Shown: piece by piece, positions 42,039 to 51,480 of the stretch
Numbering within the stretch: the first letter of the stretch is position 1
Layout of the letters: each line of letters opens with the position of its first letter
Origin: Fretibacterium sp. OH1220_COT-178
GTDB lineage: Bacteria > Synergistota > Synergistia > Synergistales > Aminobacteriaceae
DNA length: 64,000 nucleotides
NCBI RefSeq assembly: GCF_003860125.1
Contig: NZ_RQYL01000022.1
Location: 1 to 64,000 of the forward strand
Direction: 5' to 3'
Position numbers and translations under genes: made by a program
The notes under the pieces: model-generated
The model's input: the letters and a program-made list of their open reading frames with translations, nothing else
Database searches by the model: none
Told to the model about the DNA's origin: nothing

Positions 42039-43232
42039 TCAATCGTCCTGCCAGGTCAGGGCGAACTGCGCCATCGTGCCCGTACCGGTCCAGAGCACGT
42101 CCTCGTTCAGGTCGAACTTCGGGTGGTGGTGCGGGTAGTCGCGCCCGCCGCCGAAGGTGGAGGGATGGAAGAAGAACACGCCCGGCGCCTTTTCCAGGAA
42201 GAACGCCATGTCCTCCCCGCCCATGGTCGGCTCGTCGACCTCGCGGACGTGTTCGGGGCCCACCACCGCTCCGGCCGCGCGCAGCAGCTTCGCCGTCATC
42301 TCGGGCGCGTTGGTCGTGGGGGGCGGTCCGTAGTGGAACTCCACGGACGCGCTGCCCCGCATGGCGGAGGCCACCCCCTCGACGATCCCGCGGATCCGGT
42401 CCTGCAGCTCCTTGCGGGTTTCGGCCGTGAGCGCGCGCAGCGTCCCCTTCATCACGCAGTCGGGCGGGACGATGTTGCCCGCCGAGCCGCTCTGGAACGT
42501 CCCGATCGTCAGCACGGCCGGGGCCAGAGGGCTGATCTCGCGGCTCACGATGGTCTGGAGCGTCGTGTAGATCTGGCAGCCGATGGCGATGGGGTCGATC
42601 GTGCGGTGCGGGGTCGCTCCATGGCCGCCCTTGCCCGTGACCGTGATGGTGAACATGTCGGCCGCGGCCATCAGGGGGCCGTTGCTGTAGCCGATCTCGC
42701 CGGCGTCGACCCCGGTCCAGAAGTTGCCCGTGTGGAGCCCGATGAAGGCGTCGACCTTCGGGTTCTCAAGCACCCCGTCCGCGATCATCGCGGGCGCGCC
42801 CGACCCCGTCTCCTCCGAGGGCTGGAAGATCAGCTTGACGGCCCCCTTCAGCTTGTCGCGGTGCGCCGTCAGCAGCCTGGCCGCCCCCAGGAGCATCGCG
42901 GTATGGGCGTCGTGCCCGCAGGCGTGCATGCGCCCGTCCACCGTGGAGGCGAACGGCAGGCCCGTCTCCTCGCGAACGGGAAGGGCGTCCATGTCCGCCC
43001 TCATCCCCAGAACCTTTCCGGGCAGATCGCCCCGGATCACCGCGGCAACGCCGTTTTTGGCGACACCCGTCCGGATCTCCGTCACCCCCATCTCCCCGAG
43101 CCGCTCCACCACAAAGGCCGCCGTCTCGACGGTGTCGAACCCCAACTCCGGGTGCGCGTGCAGGTGGCGGCGCCACTCCACGAGCTGCGCGTTCAGCTTC
43201 CCGGCCTCTTCCCTGATGTTCACGTCCTTCAT
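42039..43232 (-). CDS. M20 family amidohydrolase (N-acyl-amino acid / hippurate hydrolase type)
   Basis: The 397-residue zinc-dependent hydrolase is of the M20D subgroup (hippurate hydrolase, IAA-amino acid hydrolase). The N-terminal RRHLHAHPELGF is typical. Metal-site residues appear in MRADMDALPV, HACGHDAHTAMLLG (C105, H107) and FQPSEETGSGA, and the C-terminal metal ligand in FFHPSTFGGG. The dimerisation domain (ITVTGKGGHGATPHRTID) is present. The start at 43232 is chosen by homology, with GGAGGGAGG 12 bp upstream. It releases an amino acid from an N-acyl derivative, in line with the amino-acid diet suggested by neighbours. Confidence 0.92.
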   Translation of the reverse strand: MKDVNIREEAGKLNAQLVEWRRHLHAHPELGFDTVETAAFVVERLGEMGVTEIRTGVAKNGVAAVIRGDLPGKVLGMRADMDALPVREETGLPFASTVDGRMHACGHDAHTAMLLGAARLLTAHRDKLKGAVKLIFQPSEETGSGAPAMIADGVLENPKVDAFIGLHTGNFWTGVDAGEIGYSNGPLMAAADMFTITVTGKGGHGATPHRTIDPIAIGCQIYTTLQTIVSREISPLAPAVLTIGTFQSGSAGNIVPPDCVMKGTLRALTAETRKELQDRIRGIVEGVASAMRGSASVEFHYGPPPTTNAPEMTAKLLRAAGAVVGPEHVREVDEPTMGGEDMAFFLEKAPGVFFFHPSTFGGGRDYPHHHPKFDLNEDVLWTGTGTMAQFALTWQDD

Positions 43233-43430
43233 TGCAGGCTGGAACCTCCCTCCGAAATCGTGCCGCGGGGCCTTCGGCCCCCCGCGTCCCTGTGCGTTCC
43301 CTCGCGAACGCCGCCTCTTTTGCCTCCGTCTATTGTACTTCCATCCCCCGTTATTTGCCCCCAGGGGCTGCCAAATCATGGCGCGCGGCCGAAACCGTCC
43401 GACTTTTGGACCACAAACCAATTGACGACC

Positions 43431-43459
43431 TTGATTTTCTTTTGCTTTAAGGCTATATT
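43431..43459 (+). promoter_or_regulatory. Predicted promoter of the first TRAP operon
   Basis: TTGATT (43431-43436) and TATATT (43454-43459) are separated by exactly 17 bp. They lie in the 376-bp AT-rich gap 43233-43608 that separates the divergent M20 and TRAP genes. The remaining leader of ~140 nt holds no gene. Confidence 0.6.
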
Positions 43460-43608
43460 ATTCGACAAAACAAAATCGGGCAATCCAGACCCCCGGCAAA
43501 GACATTCCAAATCAGGGTTTTCCCTTTGAGAAACTGGATTCCCGTTCGGCAAGCCAACCCAAGGACCTCGTTCATCAAAAATACTTTTCGAGAAAGAGGC
43601 GAATTGCC

Positions 43609-44145
43609 ATGCGTCCGACACGCACACTCTGGAACCTGATGGGAAGCCTGCAAAACGTCATCATGGTGCTGTCCTCGGTCACCATCGTCGCACTCATCCT
43701 GGTTCAGGTGCTCCTGCGCTACTTCTTCATGATGCCCCTCATGGGCGTCGAAGAACTGGCCTGCCTGTGCGGCTTCTGGCTCTATTTCATCGGGGCCGCC
43801 AACGGCGCGCGCGAACGGAGCCACATCAAGGCCGACCTGCTGAACGTCTTCATCAAGAACGAACGGTGGCTCTCCGCGGCAAAGGCGCTTTCGTCCCTGA
43901 TCCTGCTCGTGCTCGCCACCTTGTTCGTGGAATGGACCTTCAGCTACCTCCGCTGGTCGGTGAAGTCCTGGGAGCGCTCTCCGGCCCTGTCCATCCCCAT
44001 GGTCTACGCCCAGGCAAGCCTCTTGGTCAGCGCAGTTCTCATGCTTTTCTATTTCTTCGTGGAGTTTTTGGACTACGTCAGGCAGGTCCTGGGCTACAGC
44101 CCCTTCAACCCGGAACTCTATCAGAGCGAGCAGGAGTGTGAGTAG
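43609..44145 (+). CDS. TRAP transporter small membrane subunit (DctQ)
   Basis: The 178-residue DctQ-type subunit has four membrane helices and the family pattern VLIQVLLRYFFMMPLMGVEELA-like (here LILVQVLLRYFFMMPLMGVE) followed by GANGARERSHIKADLL. It anchors the large DctM channel, whose gene starts 2 bp after its stop. A GAGGC site precedes the ATG. The complete importer is at 43609-46605. Confidence 0.92.
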   Translation: MRPTRTLWNLMGSLQNVIMVLSSVTIVALILVQVLLRYFFMMPLMGVEELACLCGFWLYFIGAANGARERSHIKADLLNVFIKNERWLSAAKALSSLILLVLATLFVEWTFSYLRWSVKSWERSPALSIPMVYAQASLLVSAVLMLFYFFVEFLDYVRQVLGYSPFNPELYQSEQECE

Positions 44146-44147
44146 CC

Positions 44148-45449
44148 ATGCACATCGTCATCGACCTCGTCATTCTGATCGGCACCATCATCATCGGCAT
44201 TCCCGTTCCGTTCTGCTTCATGGCGGCGGCGCTCTACATGGGCGTCATCTACTTCCCCGACTTCTCCTTCCTGGCCACGGTCGGGTTCCGCGGGCTGAAC
44301 TCCCTGACGCTGCTGTCCATCCCCTTCTTCATCATGGCGGGCTCCCTGATGAGCTCCGCCGGCATAGCCGAACGGCTCACGAACTTCGCCAACTCCATGC
44401 TCGGAAGGATGCGGGGCGGGATGGGGGCCGCAACCATCGTGGCCTGCGCGATCTTCGGGGCGATCTCCGGCACCTGCTCCTCCGCGGTGGCCTGCATCGG
44501 CAGCATCATGATCCCGCGGCTCGAGCAGCTGGGCTACCCCAGAAGCTACAGCACCGCCATGGTGAGCTGCGCCTCCGTCCTCGGGCAGCTGATCCCCCCG
44601 AGCGTCCCCATGATCCTCTACGGATGGGTGACCCAGCAGTCCGTGGCGGCGTGCTTCCTGGCCACGGTCGTTCCCGGCCTTCTGCTCATGACCATTTTCT
44701 GCGTGATCAACTACTTCATGTGCAAGAAAATACCGACGATCCAGGTCGACCCGCCCCTCCCGGCGGCGGAGCGCAACCGGGAGATCCGTCTGGCCTTCAG
44801 AAAGGGGATTTGGAGCCTTCTGATGCCCCTGATCATCCTGGGGGGCATTTACGGCGGCGTCACCACCCCGACCGAGTCGGCCGCGGTCGCCGTGGCCTAT
44901 TCCATCCTGGTGGGCTTCCTGATCCACCGCGAGCTCAAGTTCAAGACGCTCTGGAAGGCCTTCTGCGCCTCCGCGACCACCAGCGGCGTCATCTGCCTCA
45001 TGCTGTTCTTCGTGACCATCCTGGGGCGGGTCTACACCATGCAGCAGGTCCCCATGAAGATCTCCGAGTACCTGATCGGCCTGTCGGACAACAAGTACGT
45101 CATCCTCTTCATGGTCAACATCTTTCTGATCATCATCGGGATGCTCATGGACGACCTCAGCGGGACGATGCTCGTGGCGCCGCTGCTCATGCCCCTGATG
45201 CTGAAGATCGGGGTCCATCCCATCCATTTCGCCGCCATCCTGGGGACCAACCTGGGGCTCGGCAACGTCACCCCTCCCACCGCCCCCATCCTCTACCTCG
45301 GCGGACGGATCGGGAACGTGCCCATCAACGCCTACATCAAGCCCGCCCTGGTCTTCATGATCGTGGGACACCTCCCGGTCATCCTGTTGACCACGTACCT
45401 TCCCGAACTCTCGCTTTGGCTGCCCAGGCTGCTGATGGGCATCCGTTAG
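44148..45449 (+). CDS. TRAP transporter large membrane subunit (DctM)
   Basis: The 433-residue DctM-type channel has ~12 membrane segments. Hallmarks are LLSIPFFIMAGSLMSSAGIAERL, FGAISGTCSSAVACIGSIMIP, QLIPPSVPMILYGW and GLGNVTPPTAPILYLGG. It couples sodium or proton flow to uptake of an organic anion delivered by the DctP protein. It lies between dctQ (2-bp gap) and dctP (130-bp gap). Confidence 0.94.
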   Translation: MHIVIDLVILIGTIIIGIPVPFCFMAAALYMGVIYFPDFSFLATVGFRGLNSLTLLSIPFFIMAGSLMSSAGIAERLTNFANSMLGRMRGGMGAATIVACAIFGAISGTCSSAVACIGSIMIPRLEQLGYPRSYSTAMVSCASVLGQLIPPSVPMILYGWVTQQSVAACFLATVVPGLLLMTIFCVINYFMCKKIPTIQVDPPLPAAERNREIRLAFRKGIWSLLMPLIILGGIYGGVTTPTESAAVAVAYSILVGFLIHRELKFKTLWKAFCASATTSGVICLMLFFVTILGRVYTMQQVPMKISEYLIGLSDNKYVILFMVNIFLIIIGMLMDDLSGTMLVAPLLMPLMLKIGVHPIHFAAILGTNLGLGNVTPPTAPILYLGGRIGNVPINAYIKPALVFMIVGHLPVILLTTYLPELSLWLPRLLMGIR

Positions 45450-45579
45450 GGCGAGAAACCGGGCCGAAGGGGGAGATGAATCCGACGGAAACGCTTTTGT
45501 CCCCATACGCTTCTTTTTGTCGCCGCCCCGCGGGCCTCACCGCACCGTTACGCATTCATCCGGTCAGGAGGGATAACAC

Positions 45580-46605
45580 ATGAAAAACAGTCGCCGTCTT
45601 TTCGTCCTGCTTCTCGCCGCCGCCGTCCTCATGGCATTCTTCTCCGTTCCCGCCGCGGCCGAGCCCGAGTACAAATGGCGCTTGGCCCAGGTCCACCCCG
45701 TCGGCAGCGATTACGACACGCGCGCCAAGGAATTCGCCCGCAAGGTGAGCGAGCGCACCAACGGGCGCATCCACATCGACGTCTTCTCCGGCGGAGTTCT
45801 GGGGGACTGGACCGAGACCTTCGAAATGCTGATGCGCGGGTCCCTCGAGATGAACATGGCCCAGGCGAACGCCAACTTCGACCCCAAGCTGAACCTGGCC
45901 TACTACTTCCCCTATCTGGTGAAGGACATCGAGGAGGCCAAGAAGGTCTACGGCAAGGACGGCTGGGCCTACAAGATCGTCCAGGACCTCTGGGCCGCCC
46001 ACAACATCAAGGCCCTGGCGGTCATTCCGCTGGGCATGGCGGGGGTCTCCCTGAAGAGCAAGCCCGCCAGCTACGCGGATCCGGAGGTCCACAACAACAT
46101 GAAGGTCCGCGTCATGCCGATCAAGCCCTGCGAGATGACCTACGAGGCGATGGGCTACATCGCCACCCCGATCCCCTACGCCGAGACCTACAGCGCCATC
46201 CAGACCGGAATCGCCGACGGACAGATGGGAGGCCCCCCCTTCCAGGCGTGGCAGTTCAAGGACGTGAACAAGGTCTGGATCCAGTACAACGACTTCTTCG
46301 AGCCCTGGTGGATCGCCATCAACCTGGACCTGTGGAACAAGCTGTCCGAGGCGGACCAGGAGATCCTTCAGACGGCGGCCCTCGAGGAGTCGGCCATCCA
46401 GTGGGAGCGCGCGGCGGCCGAGGACGAGAAGTACCGCCAGAAGCTGAAGGACGAGTACGGTTGGGAGATCGTCATCCTCTCCCCCGAGGAACTGGACAGG
46501 ATCGCCTCCCACGTGCGCAAGGCCGTGTGGCCCAAGCTGGAGCCGCTGCTCGGCAAGGAATTGATGGACAGAATCTACCAGGAGTCCGGCATCCCCAGAC
46601 CCTAG
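45580..46605 (+). CDS. TRAP transporter substrate-binding protein (DctP)
   Basis: The 341-residue periplasmic receptor has a signal peptide (LFVLLLAAAVLMAFFSVPAAAE). The mature part starts with YKWRLAQVHPVGSDYDTRAKEFA, and the DctP helix region includes VSERTNGRIHIDVFSGG and VRVMPIKPCEMTYEAMG; the Arg in KVRVMP normally clamps the ligand carboxylate. AGGAGGG precedes the start, and a strong terminator follows. The next gene is an aminotransferase, so an amino- or keto-acid ligand is plausible. Confidence 0.93.
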   Translation: MKNSRRLFVLLLAAAVLMAFFSVPAAAEPEYKWRLAQVHPVGSDYDTRAKEFARKVSERTNGRIHIDVFSGGVLGDWTETFEMLMRGSLEMNMAQANANFDPKLNLAYYFPYLVKDIEEAKKVYGKDGWAYKIVQDLWAAHNIKALAVIPLGMAGVSLKSKPASYADPEVHNNMKVRVMPIKPCEMTYEAMGYIATPIPYAETYSAIQTGIADGQMGGPPFQAWQFKDVNKVWIQYNDFFEPWWIAINLDLWNKLSEADQEILQTAALEESAIQWERAAAEDEKYRQKLKDEYGWEIVILSPEELDRIASHVRKAVWPKLEPLLGKELMDRIYQESGIPRP

Positions 46606-46640
46606 ACACCCCACACCCGGAAGAGCCGAGAGGAGATTCG

Positions 46641-46668
46641 AAAAGGCGGGGGGCGTCCCCGCCTTTTT
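46641..46668 (+). terminator. Rho-independent terminator after the first TRAP operon
   Basis: An 11-bp perfect stem (AAAAGGCGGGG with its complement) encloses a 5-nt loop and ends in TTTTT, 36 bp after the dctP stop. Confidence 0.88.
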
Positions 46669-46716
46669 GAAACTCGGCCGTGCCGGCGGAGCCGACCGAA
46701 AGGAGAACGGATTCGG

Positions 46717-48069
46717 ATGCAGGAAAACAAGCGAAGCATGAAGTTGATCGAGGAGGAAAAGGCCCTTTCCTCCCCCGGAGCGAAGATCCCCTACTACCCC
46801 CTGGCGATCGCCAGGGGCAAGGGCGCGGTCGTGGAGGACCTCGACGGGCGGAGCTACATCGACCTTCTGGCCAGCGCCGGGGCGGTCAACACCGGGCACT
46901 GCCATCCCAAGGTCGTCCAGGCCATCAGGGATCAGGCGGAGAAGCTGATCCTCTACACGCCCGTCTACATGTACCAGGAGCCCGTGGTCCGGCTCTCCAG
47001 GGAGCTCGTGTCCATCGCCCCCGGGCCCCATCCCAAGCGGGTGTTCTACGGCCTCTGCGGTTCGGACGCCAACGACGGCGCCATCAAGATGGCCCGCGTC
47101 GCCACGGGGCGTCCCAAGATCGTCTCCTTCATCCGTTCCTACCACGGGAGCACGTTCGGCGCCATCTCCCTGTCGGCGATCAGCTTGCCGATGACCCGGT
47201 CGATCGGTCCCCTGCTGCCCGAGATCTTTCACGTGCCCTATCCCGACCCCTACCGTCCCCCCGTGGCCGGGATGACGCCGGACCAGGTCTCCGACTACTG
47301 CATGGAGCAGATCCGCATCGCGTTCGAGAGCTCCATCCCGGCCGACGAGGTGGCCGCGTTCATCATCGAGCCCATACAGGGCGACGCCGGCCTGATCGTC
47401 CCCCCCGTCAAGTTCATGGAGGACCTGCGCGCGCTCTGCGACAGGCACGGGATCCTCTTCATCTCGGAGGAGGTGCAGCAGGGGTTCGGGCGCACCGGAA
47501 AGTGGTTCGGCATCGAGAACTTCGGCGTGGTCCCCGACGCGGTGGTCCTGGGCAAGGCCATCGCCTCGGGACTTCCCCTGAGCGCGGTCGTCGCGCGGGC
47601 CGAGCTCATGGAGGGGATGGAGGCCCCCGTGCACCTCTTCACCGCGGCCGGGAATCCCGTCTGCTGCGAGGCCGGCCGGGCCACCATCGAGGTGATCCGC
47701 GAGGAGGGGCTGCTGGAGCACGCCTCCGAGCTCGGAGAACACGTCCTCGGGCGTTTCCGGGAGATGCAGAAGCGCTACGCCTTCATCGGGGACGTGAGGG
47801 GCATCGGCCTCTCCATAGGCGTGGATTTGGTGACGGACCGGGACACGAAGGAACGCCACCGCGTCGCCGCCTCGAAGATCTGCTACCGGGCCTGGGAAAA
47901 GGGGCTGCTGCTGTCGTTCTTCAGCGGGTCCGTGCTTCGCATCCAGCCGCCGCTGGTCATCACCCGCCAGGAGATGGACCGGGCCTTGGATATAATAGAG
48001 GAAAGCATGGAGGAATTCGAACGAGGCCGGATACCCGACTCCGTCCTCGAGTGCGTGAAGGGCTGGTGA
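46717..48069 (+). CDS. Class III aminotransferase (4-aminobutyrate aminotransferase-like)
   Basis: The 450-residue PLP enzyme transfers an amino group, usually from an omega-amino acid, to a keto acid. The PLP lysine is K280 in VVLGKAIASGLPLSAVV. Upstream family motifs are HPKVVQAIRDQAEKL, FIRSYHGSTFGAISLSA and FIIEPIQGDAGLIVPP. It lies 111 bp after the TRAP receptor and before a peptidase gene. 4-Aminobutyrate, beta-alanine or diamines are all possible amino donors. Confidence 0.9.
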   Translation: MQENKRSMKLIEEEKALSSPGAKIPYYPLAIARGKGAVVEDLDGRSYIDLLASAGAVNTGHCHPKVVQAIRDQAEKLILYTPVYMYQEPVVRLSRELVSIAPGPHPKRVFYGLCGSDANDGAIKMARVATGRPKIVSFIRSYHGSTFGAISLSAISLPMTRSIGPLLPEIFHVPYPDPYRPPVAGMTPDQVSDYCMEQIRIAFESSIPADEVAAFIIEPIQGDAGLIVPPVKFMEDLRALCDRHGILFISEEVQQGFGRTGKWFGIENFGVVPDAVVLGKAIASGLPLSAVVARAELMEGMEAPVHLFTAAGNPVCCEAGRATIEVIREEGLLEHASELGEHVLGRFREMQKRYAFIGDVRGIGLSIGVDLVTDRDTKERHRVAASKICYRAWEKGLLLSFFSGSVLRIQPPLVITRQEMDRALDIIEESMEEFERGRIPDSVLECVKGW

Positions 48070-48121
48070 CCTTCCACAACGGAACTCCGTGCCTCACTTT
48101 AGTCCGGTCGAGGTGCAGATG

Positions 48122-49969
48122 ATGATCCACAAGAAGCCCCTGCTCTATGCAAATGCCCCGGCGGGCCCCGCCGGGGCCGTCCCTGAGCGCTCGGAGGTCC
48201 CCGAGCGCGACCGATGGAACCTGGAGGCCATCTATCCCTCCCCCGAGGCCTGGGAGGCGGCCTTCGCCGACCTGTCCCCGCGGATCGACGCCCTGGCGGA
48301 GCACGCGGGGAGCCTGGGGGAGGGGCCGGCCGCGCTCCTGTCCTACCTGAGGGCCGAGGAGGCCGTGTCGCTGGAGCTCGGCAAGCTCTACGTCTACGCC
48401 AACATGAAGAGCCACGAGGACCTGCGCGTCGCGCGCCACATGGAGATGGCCGGCCGGGCCGAGACCCTGGCGACCCGCCACGGCGCCGCCTGCGCCTTCT
48501 TCCGGCCCGAGGTCCTCTCGATCCCCGAGGCCGAACTCAGGCGCTGGATCGCCGAGGACGAGGACCTTCGGCTCTACGACTTTCTGCTCTCCGAGATCCT
48601 CCGGGAGAAGGAGCACGTGCTCTCCGCCTCCGAGGAGGAGCTCCTGGCCCGCACGCGCGAGCTCTCCGCCGTCCCGGAGAACGCCTTCACCCTGCTGACG
48701 GACGCGGACCTGAAGTTCCCCGACGTCCGCGACGAGAAGGGGGACACGGTCGAGCTGACCGAGGAGCGCTACTACCGTCTGAGCCGTTCCCCGGACCGCT
48801 CGGTGCGCCGCGCCGCCTTCCTGGGCATCCACGAGACCTACGCCTCGTTCCGCAACGCCATCGGCACGCTCTACTCGGGCTCCGTGAAGGGCGACCTGTT
48901 CTACGCCCGCGCCCGGCGCCACGAGGACAGCCTGGCCATGGCGCTCTTCGGCGACAACGTCCCGACGCGCGTCTACGACAACGTGGTGGGCACCGCGGAC
49001 CGGTTCGCGCCCCTCATGCACCGCTGCGTCGGCCTGCGCCGGCGCGCCCTGGGGCTCGACGAGCTCCACTACTACGACCTGAACGTCCCGCTGTCGGAGG
49101 AGCCCCTCGCCGACATCCCCTACGAGGAGGCCTGCGACCTGGCGGTCCGGGCCCTGGAGCCCCTGGGGCCGGACTACGTCGCCGCCCTGAAGCGGGGCTT
49201 CTCGGAGCGATGGATCGACGTCCGAGAGAACCAGGGCAAGCGCAAGGGCGCCTACTCCTGGGGGTCCTACGGGACGAACCCCTACGTGCTGCTGAACTAC
49301 AACGGGACCCTGCGCGACGTCTTCACCCTGGTCCACGAGATGGGGCACTCCCTGCACTCGTGGTACTCCCACGCGGCCCAGCCCCAGGTCTACGCCGACT
49401 ACACGATCCTGCTGGCGGAGGTGGCCTCCACCACCAACGAGGCGCTGCTGCTGGGGCACCTGCTGAAGCGGAGCGGGACGGAGTCGGAGAAGAAATGGCT
49501 TCTGAACTACTTCTACGACATGGTCCGGACGACGTTCTTCCGTCAGGCCATGTTCGCGGACTTCGAGCGGCGCACCCACGCCCGGGTCGAGGAGGGCGGC
49601 GCCCTGACGCCGGAGTGGATGAACGAACTCTGGGGGGACCTCAACGCCCGGTACTACGGCCCGGAGCTGACCATCGACCCCGCCCTGCACGCGGAGTGGG
49701 CCCGGATCCCGCACTTCTACTCGGCCTTCTACGTCTACAAGTACGTGACGGGCTTCACGGCCGCGGGCGCCTTTGCGGACTCCATCCTGAAGGGCGAGGA
49801 CGGGGCCCGGGAGCGCTACCTGACGTTCCTGAAAAGCGGCGGCAGCGACCACTCCCTGAACATCCTGAGGCGTGCCGGCGTGGACCTGACGGAGGCGGAG
49901 CCCTTCGAGCGCACCATGAGCCTCTTCGAAAGGAGGCTCGACGAGGGAGAGGAGCTGTGGAAATCATGA
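48122..49969 (+). CDS. pepF: Oligoendopeptidase F (M3B zinc metallopeptidase)
   Basis: The cytoplasmic peptidase of ~615 residues cleaves short peptides. Zinc motif HEMGH lies at residues 405-409 within TLVHEMGHSLHSWYS, followed by the downstream Glu region LLAEVASTTNEALLL. The N-terminal oligoendopeptidase F domain (PERDRWNLEAIYPSPEAWE) is present, and the length is normal. The ATG at 48122 is 6 bp after GAGGTG; a GTG at 48089 would add 11 residues. Its stop overlaps the next start as ATGA, so it is coupled to the ABC importer genes. Confidence 0.93.
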   Translation: MIHKKPLLYANAPAGPAGAVPERSEVPERDRWNLEAIYPSPEAWEAAFADLSPRIDALAEHAGSLGEGPAALLSYLRAEEAVSLELGKLYVYANMKSHEDLRVARHMEMAGRAETLATRHGAACAFFRPEVLSIPEAELRRWIAEDEDLRLYDFLLSEILREKEHVLSASEEELLARTRELSAVPENAFTLLTDADLKFPDVRDEKGDTVELTEERYYRLSRSPDRSVRRAAFLGIHETYASFRNAIGTLYSGSVKGDLFYARARRHEDSLAMALFGDNVPTRVYDNVVGTADRFAPLMHRCVGLRRRALGLDELHYYDLNVPLSEEPLADIPYEEACDLAVRALEPLGPDYVAALKRGFSERWIDVRENQGKRKGAYSWGSYGTNPYVLLNYNGTLRDVFTLVHEMGHSLHSWYSHAAQPQVYADYTILLAEVASTTNEALLLGHLLKRSGTESEKKWLLNYFYDMVRTTFFRQAMFADFERRTHARVEEGGALTPEWMNELWGDLNARYYGPELTIDPALHAEWARIPHFYSAFYVYKYVTGFTAAGAFADSILKGEDGARERYLTFLKSGGSDHSLNILRRAGVDLTEAEPFERTMSLFERRLDEGEELWKS

Positions 49970-51459
49970 CGGAACCGATCGTCCGGCTGGAGCATATCTC
50001 CAAGAGCTTCGCGGGCGTGCCGGCGCTCGCCGACGTCTCGTTCGAGCTGCGCGGGGGGGAGGTCCATGCCCTCCTGGGCGAGAACGGCGCGGGCAAGTCC
50101 ACGCTCATGAAGATCCTGAGCGGCGTCTACCTGCGCGACGAGGGGCGCATGACCGTGCTGGGCAGGGAGGTCGGGGACCTGACCCCCAAGGGGGCCAAGG
50201 AGCTGGGGATCGCCATCATCCACCAGGAGCTGAACCTGTGCACGCACCTGACGGTGGCGGAGAACATCTTTCTGGGCCGCGAGGTCGTCCGGGGCGGCCG
50301 GCTCGCCGACCGGGAGATGAACGACCGGGCCGCGGAGATCCTGGAACGGCTCAACATCGCCATCCCGCCCACGACCCCTGTGGGGGACCTCCCCGTCTCC
50401 AAGCAGCAGATGGTGGAGATCGCCCGGGCGCTGTCCGAGGACGCGCGCATCCTGATCATGGACGAGCCCACCTCCGCGCTCACCTCGCGTGAGATCGACG
50501 ACCTGTTCGCCATCATCCGCACCCTGCGCGCATCCGGGCGGGGCATCGTCTACATCTCCCACCGCCTGGAGGAGCTCAGGCACATCGTGGACCGCGTCAC
50601 GGTGCTGCGCGACGGCCGTTGGATCACGACCCTCGATTTCGCGGACACCTCCTTGCCGGAGCTCATCGCCCACATGGTGGGGCGCGAGATCACGGAGCAG
50701 TTCCCGCGCGTGCGCTGCCCGAAGGGCAAAAAGATCCTGGAGGTCCGCGGGCTCTCCGCGGGCCGGGCGGTGCGCGACGTCGGCTTCGAGCTCCACGAGG
50801 GCGAGATCGTCGGCGTGGCCGGCCTGATGGGCGCGGGCCGAACCGAGATGACCCGCGCGATCTTCGGCGCCGACCCGCGCGACGGCGGGGAGATCCTGCT
50901 GGACGGGGAGCCCGTGAAGATCGAGAAGCCCCTCGACGCCATCGAGGCGGGCATCGTCCTGGCCCCGGAGGACAGGAAGAAGGACGGGCTGTGCACCCGC
51001 CTGAGCGTCCGGGAGAACATCGCCCTGCCCAACCTGGACGCCATGGCCGGAGGCTCGGGCGTCGTCGATCGAGGCAAGGAGCGCCGCACGACGGACGACA
51101 CGGTGCGGTCCCTGCGCGTCCGGCTCGCGAGCCCGGAGCAGGCCGCGGAGAGCCTGTCGGGCGGAAACCAGCAGAAGGTCGTGATCGGCAAGTGGCTGGC
51201 GCGCAACTCCCGCGTGGTGCTGTTCGACGAGCCGACCCGGGGCATCGACGTGGCGGCCAAGACGGAGATCTACAACCTGATGAACGACCTGAAGCAGCGG
51301 GGGATCGGGGTGCTGTTCGTCTCCTCCGAGATGCCGGAGGTCCTGGGGGTGTCCGACCGCGTCCTGGTGATGTGCGGCGGACGCATCACCGGCGACTTCC
51401 CGGTGGAGGAGGCGACGCAGGAGCGGATACTGGAGTGCGCCACCCGCTTCACGGCCTGA
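49966..51459 (+). CDS. Sugar/nucleoside-type ABC importer ATPase with two ABC domains (RbsA-like)
   Basis: The 497-residue ATPase is of the RbsA/MglA/XylG class with two ABC domains in one chain. Domain 1 has ALLGENGAGKSTLMKILSG, VSKQQMVEIARAL and ILIMDEPTSAL. Domain 2 has the degenerate P-loop GLMGAGRTEMTRAIFG and the signature LSGGNQQKVVIGKWL, with VVLFDEPTRGIDV. This asymmetry is usual in the class. Its ATG overlaps the pepF stop (ATGA at 49966-49969). It works with the permease and binding protein downstream; the ligand may be ribose, another sugar, a nucleoside or autoinducer-2. Confidence 0.93.
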   Translation: MTEPIVRLEHISKSFAGVPALADVSFELRGGEVHALLGENGAGKSTLMKILSGVYLRDEGRMTVLGREVGDLTPKGAKELGIAIIHQELNLCTHLTVAENIFLGREVVRGGRLADREMNDRAAEILERLNIAIPPTTPVGDLPVSKQQMVEIARALSEDARILIMDEPTSALTSREIDDLFAIIRTLRASGRGIVYISHRLEELRHIVDRVTVLRDGRWITTLDFADTSLPELIAHMVGREITEQFPRVRCPKGKKILEVRGLSAGRAVRDVGFELHEGEIVGVAGLMGAGRTEMTRAIFGADPRDGGEILLDGEPVKIEKPLDAIEAGIVLAPEDRKKDGLCTRLSVRENIALPNLDAMAGGSGVVDRGKERRTTDDTVRSLRVRLASPEQAAESLSGGNQQKVVIGKWLARNSRVVLFDEPTRGIDVAAKTEIYNLMNDLKQRGIGVLFVSSEMPEVLGVSDRVLVMCGGRITGDFPVEEATQERILECATRFTA

Positions 51460-51480
51460 ATTTCAAATGGGGGATGAACG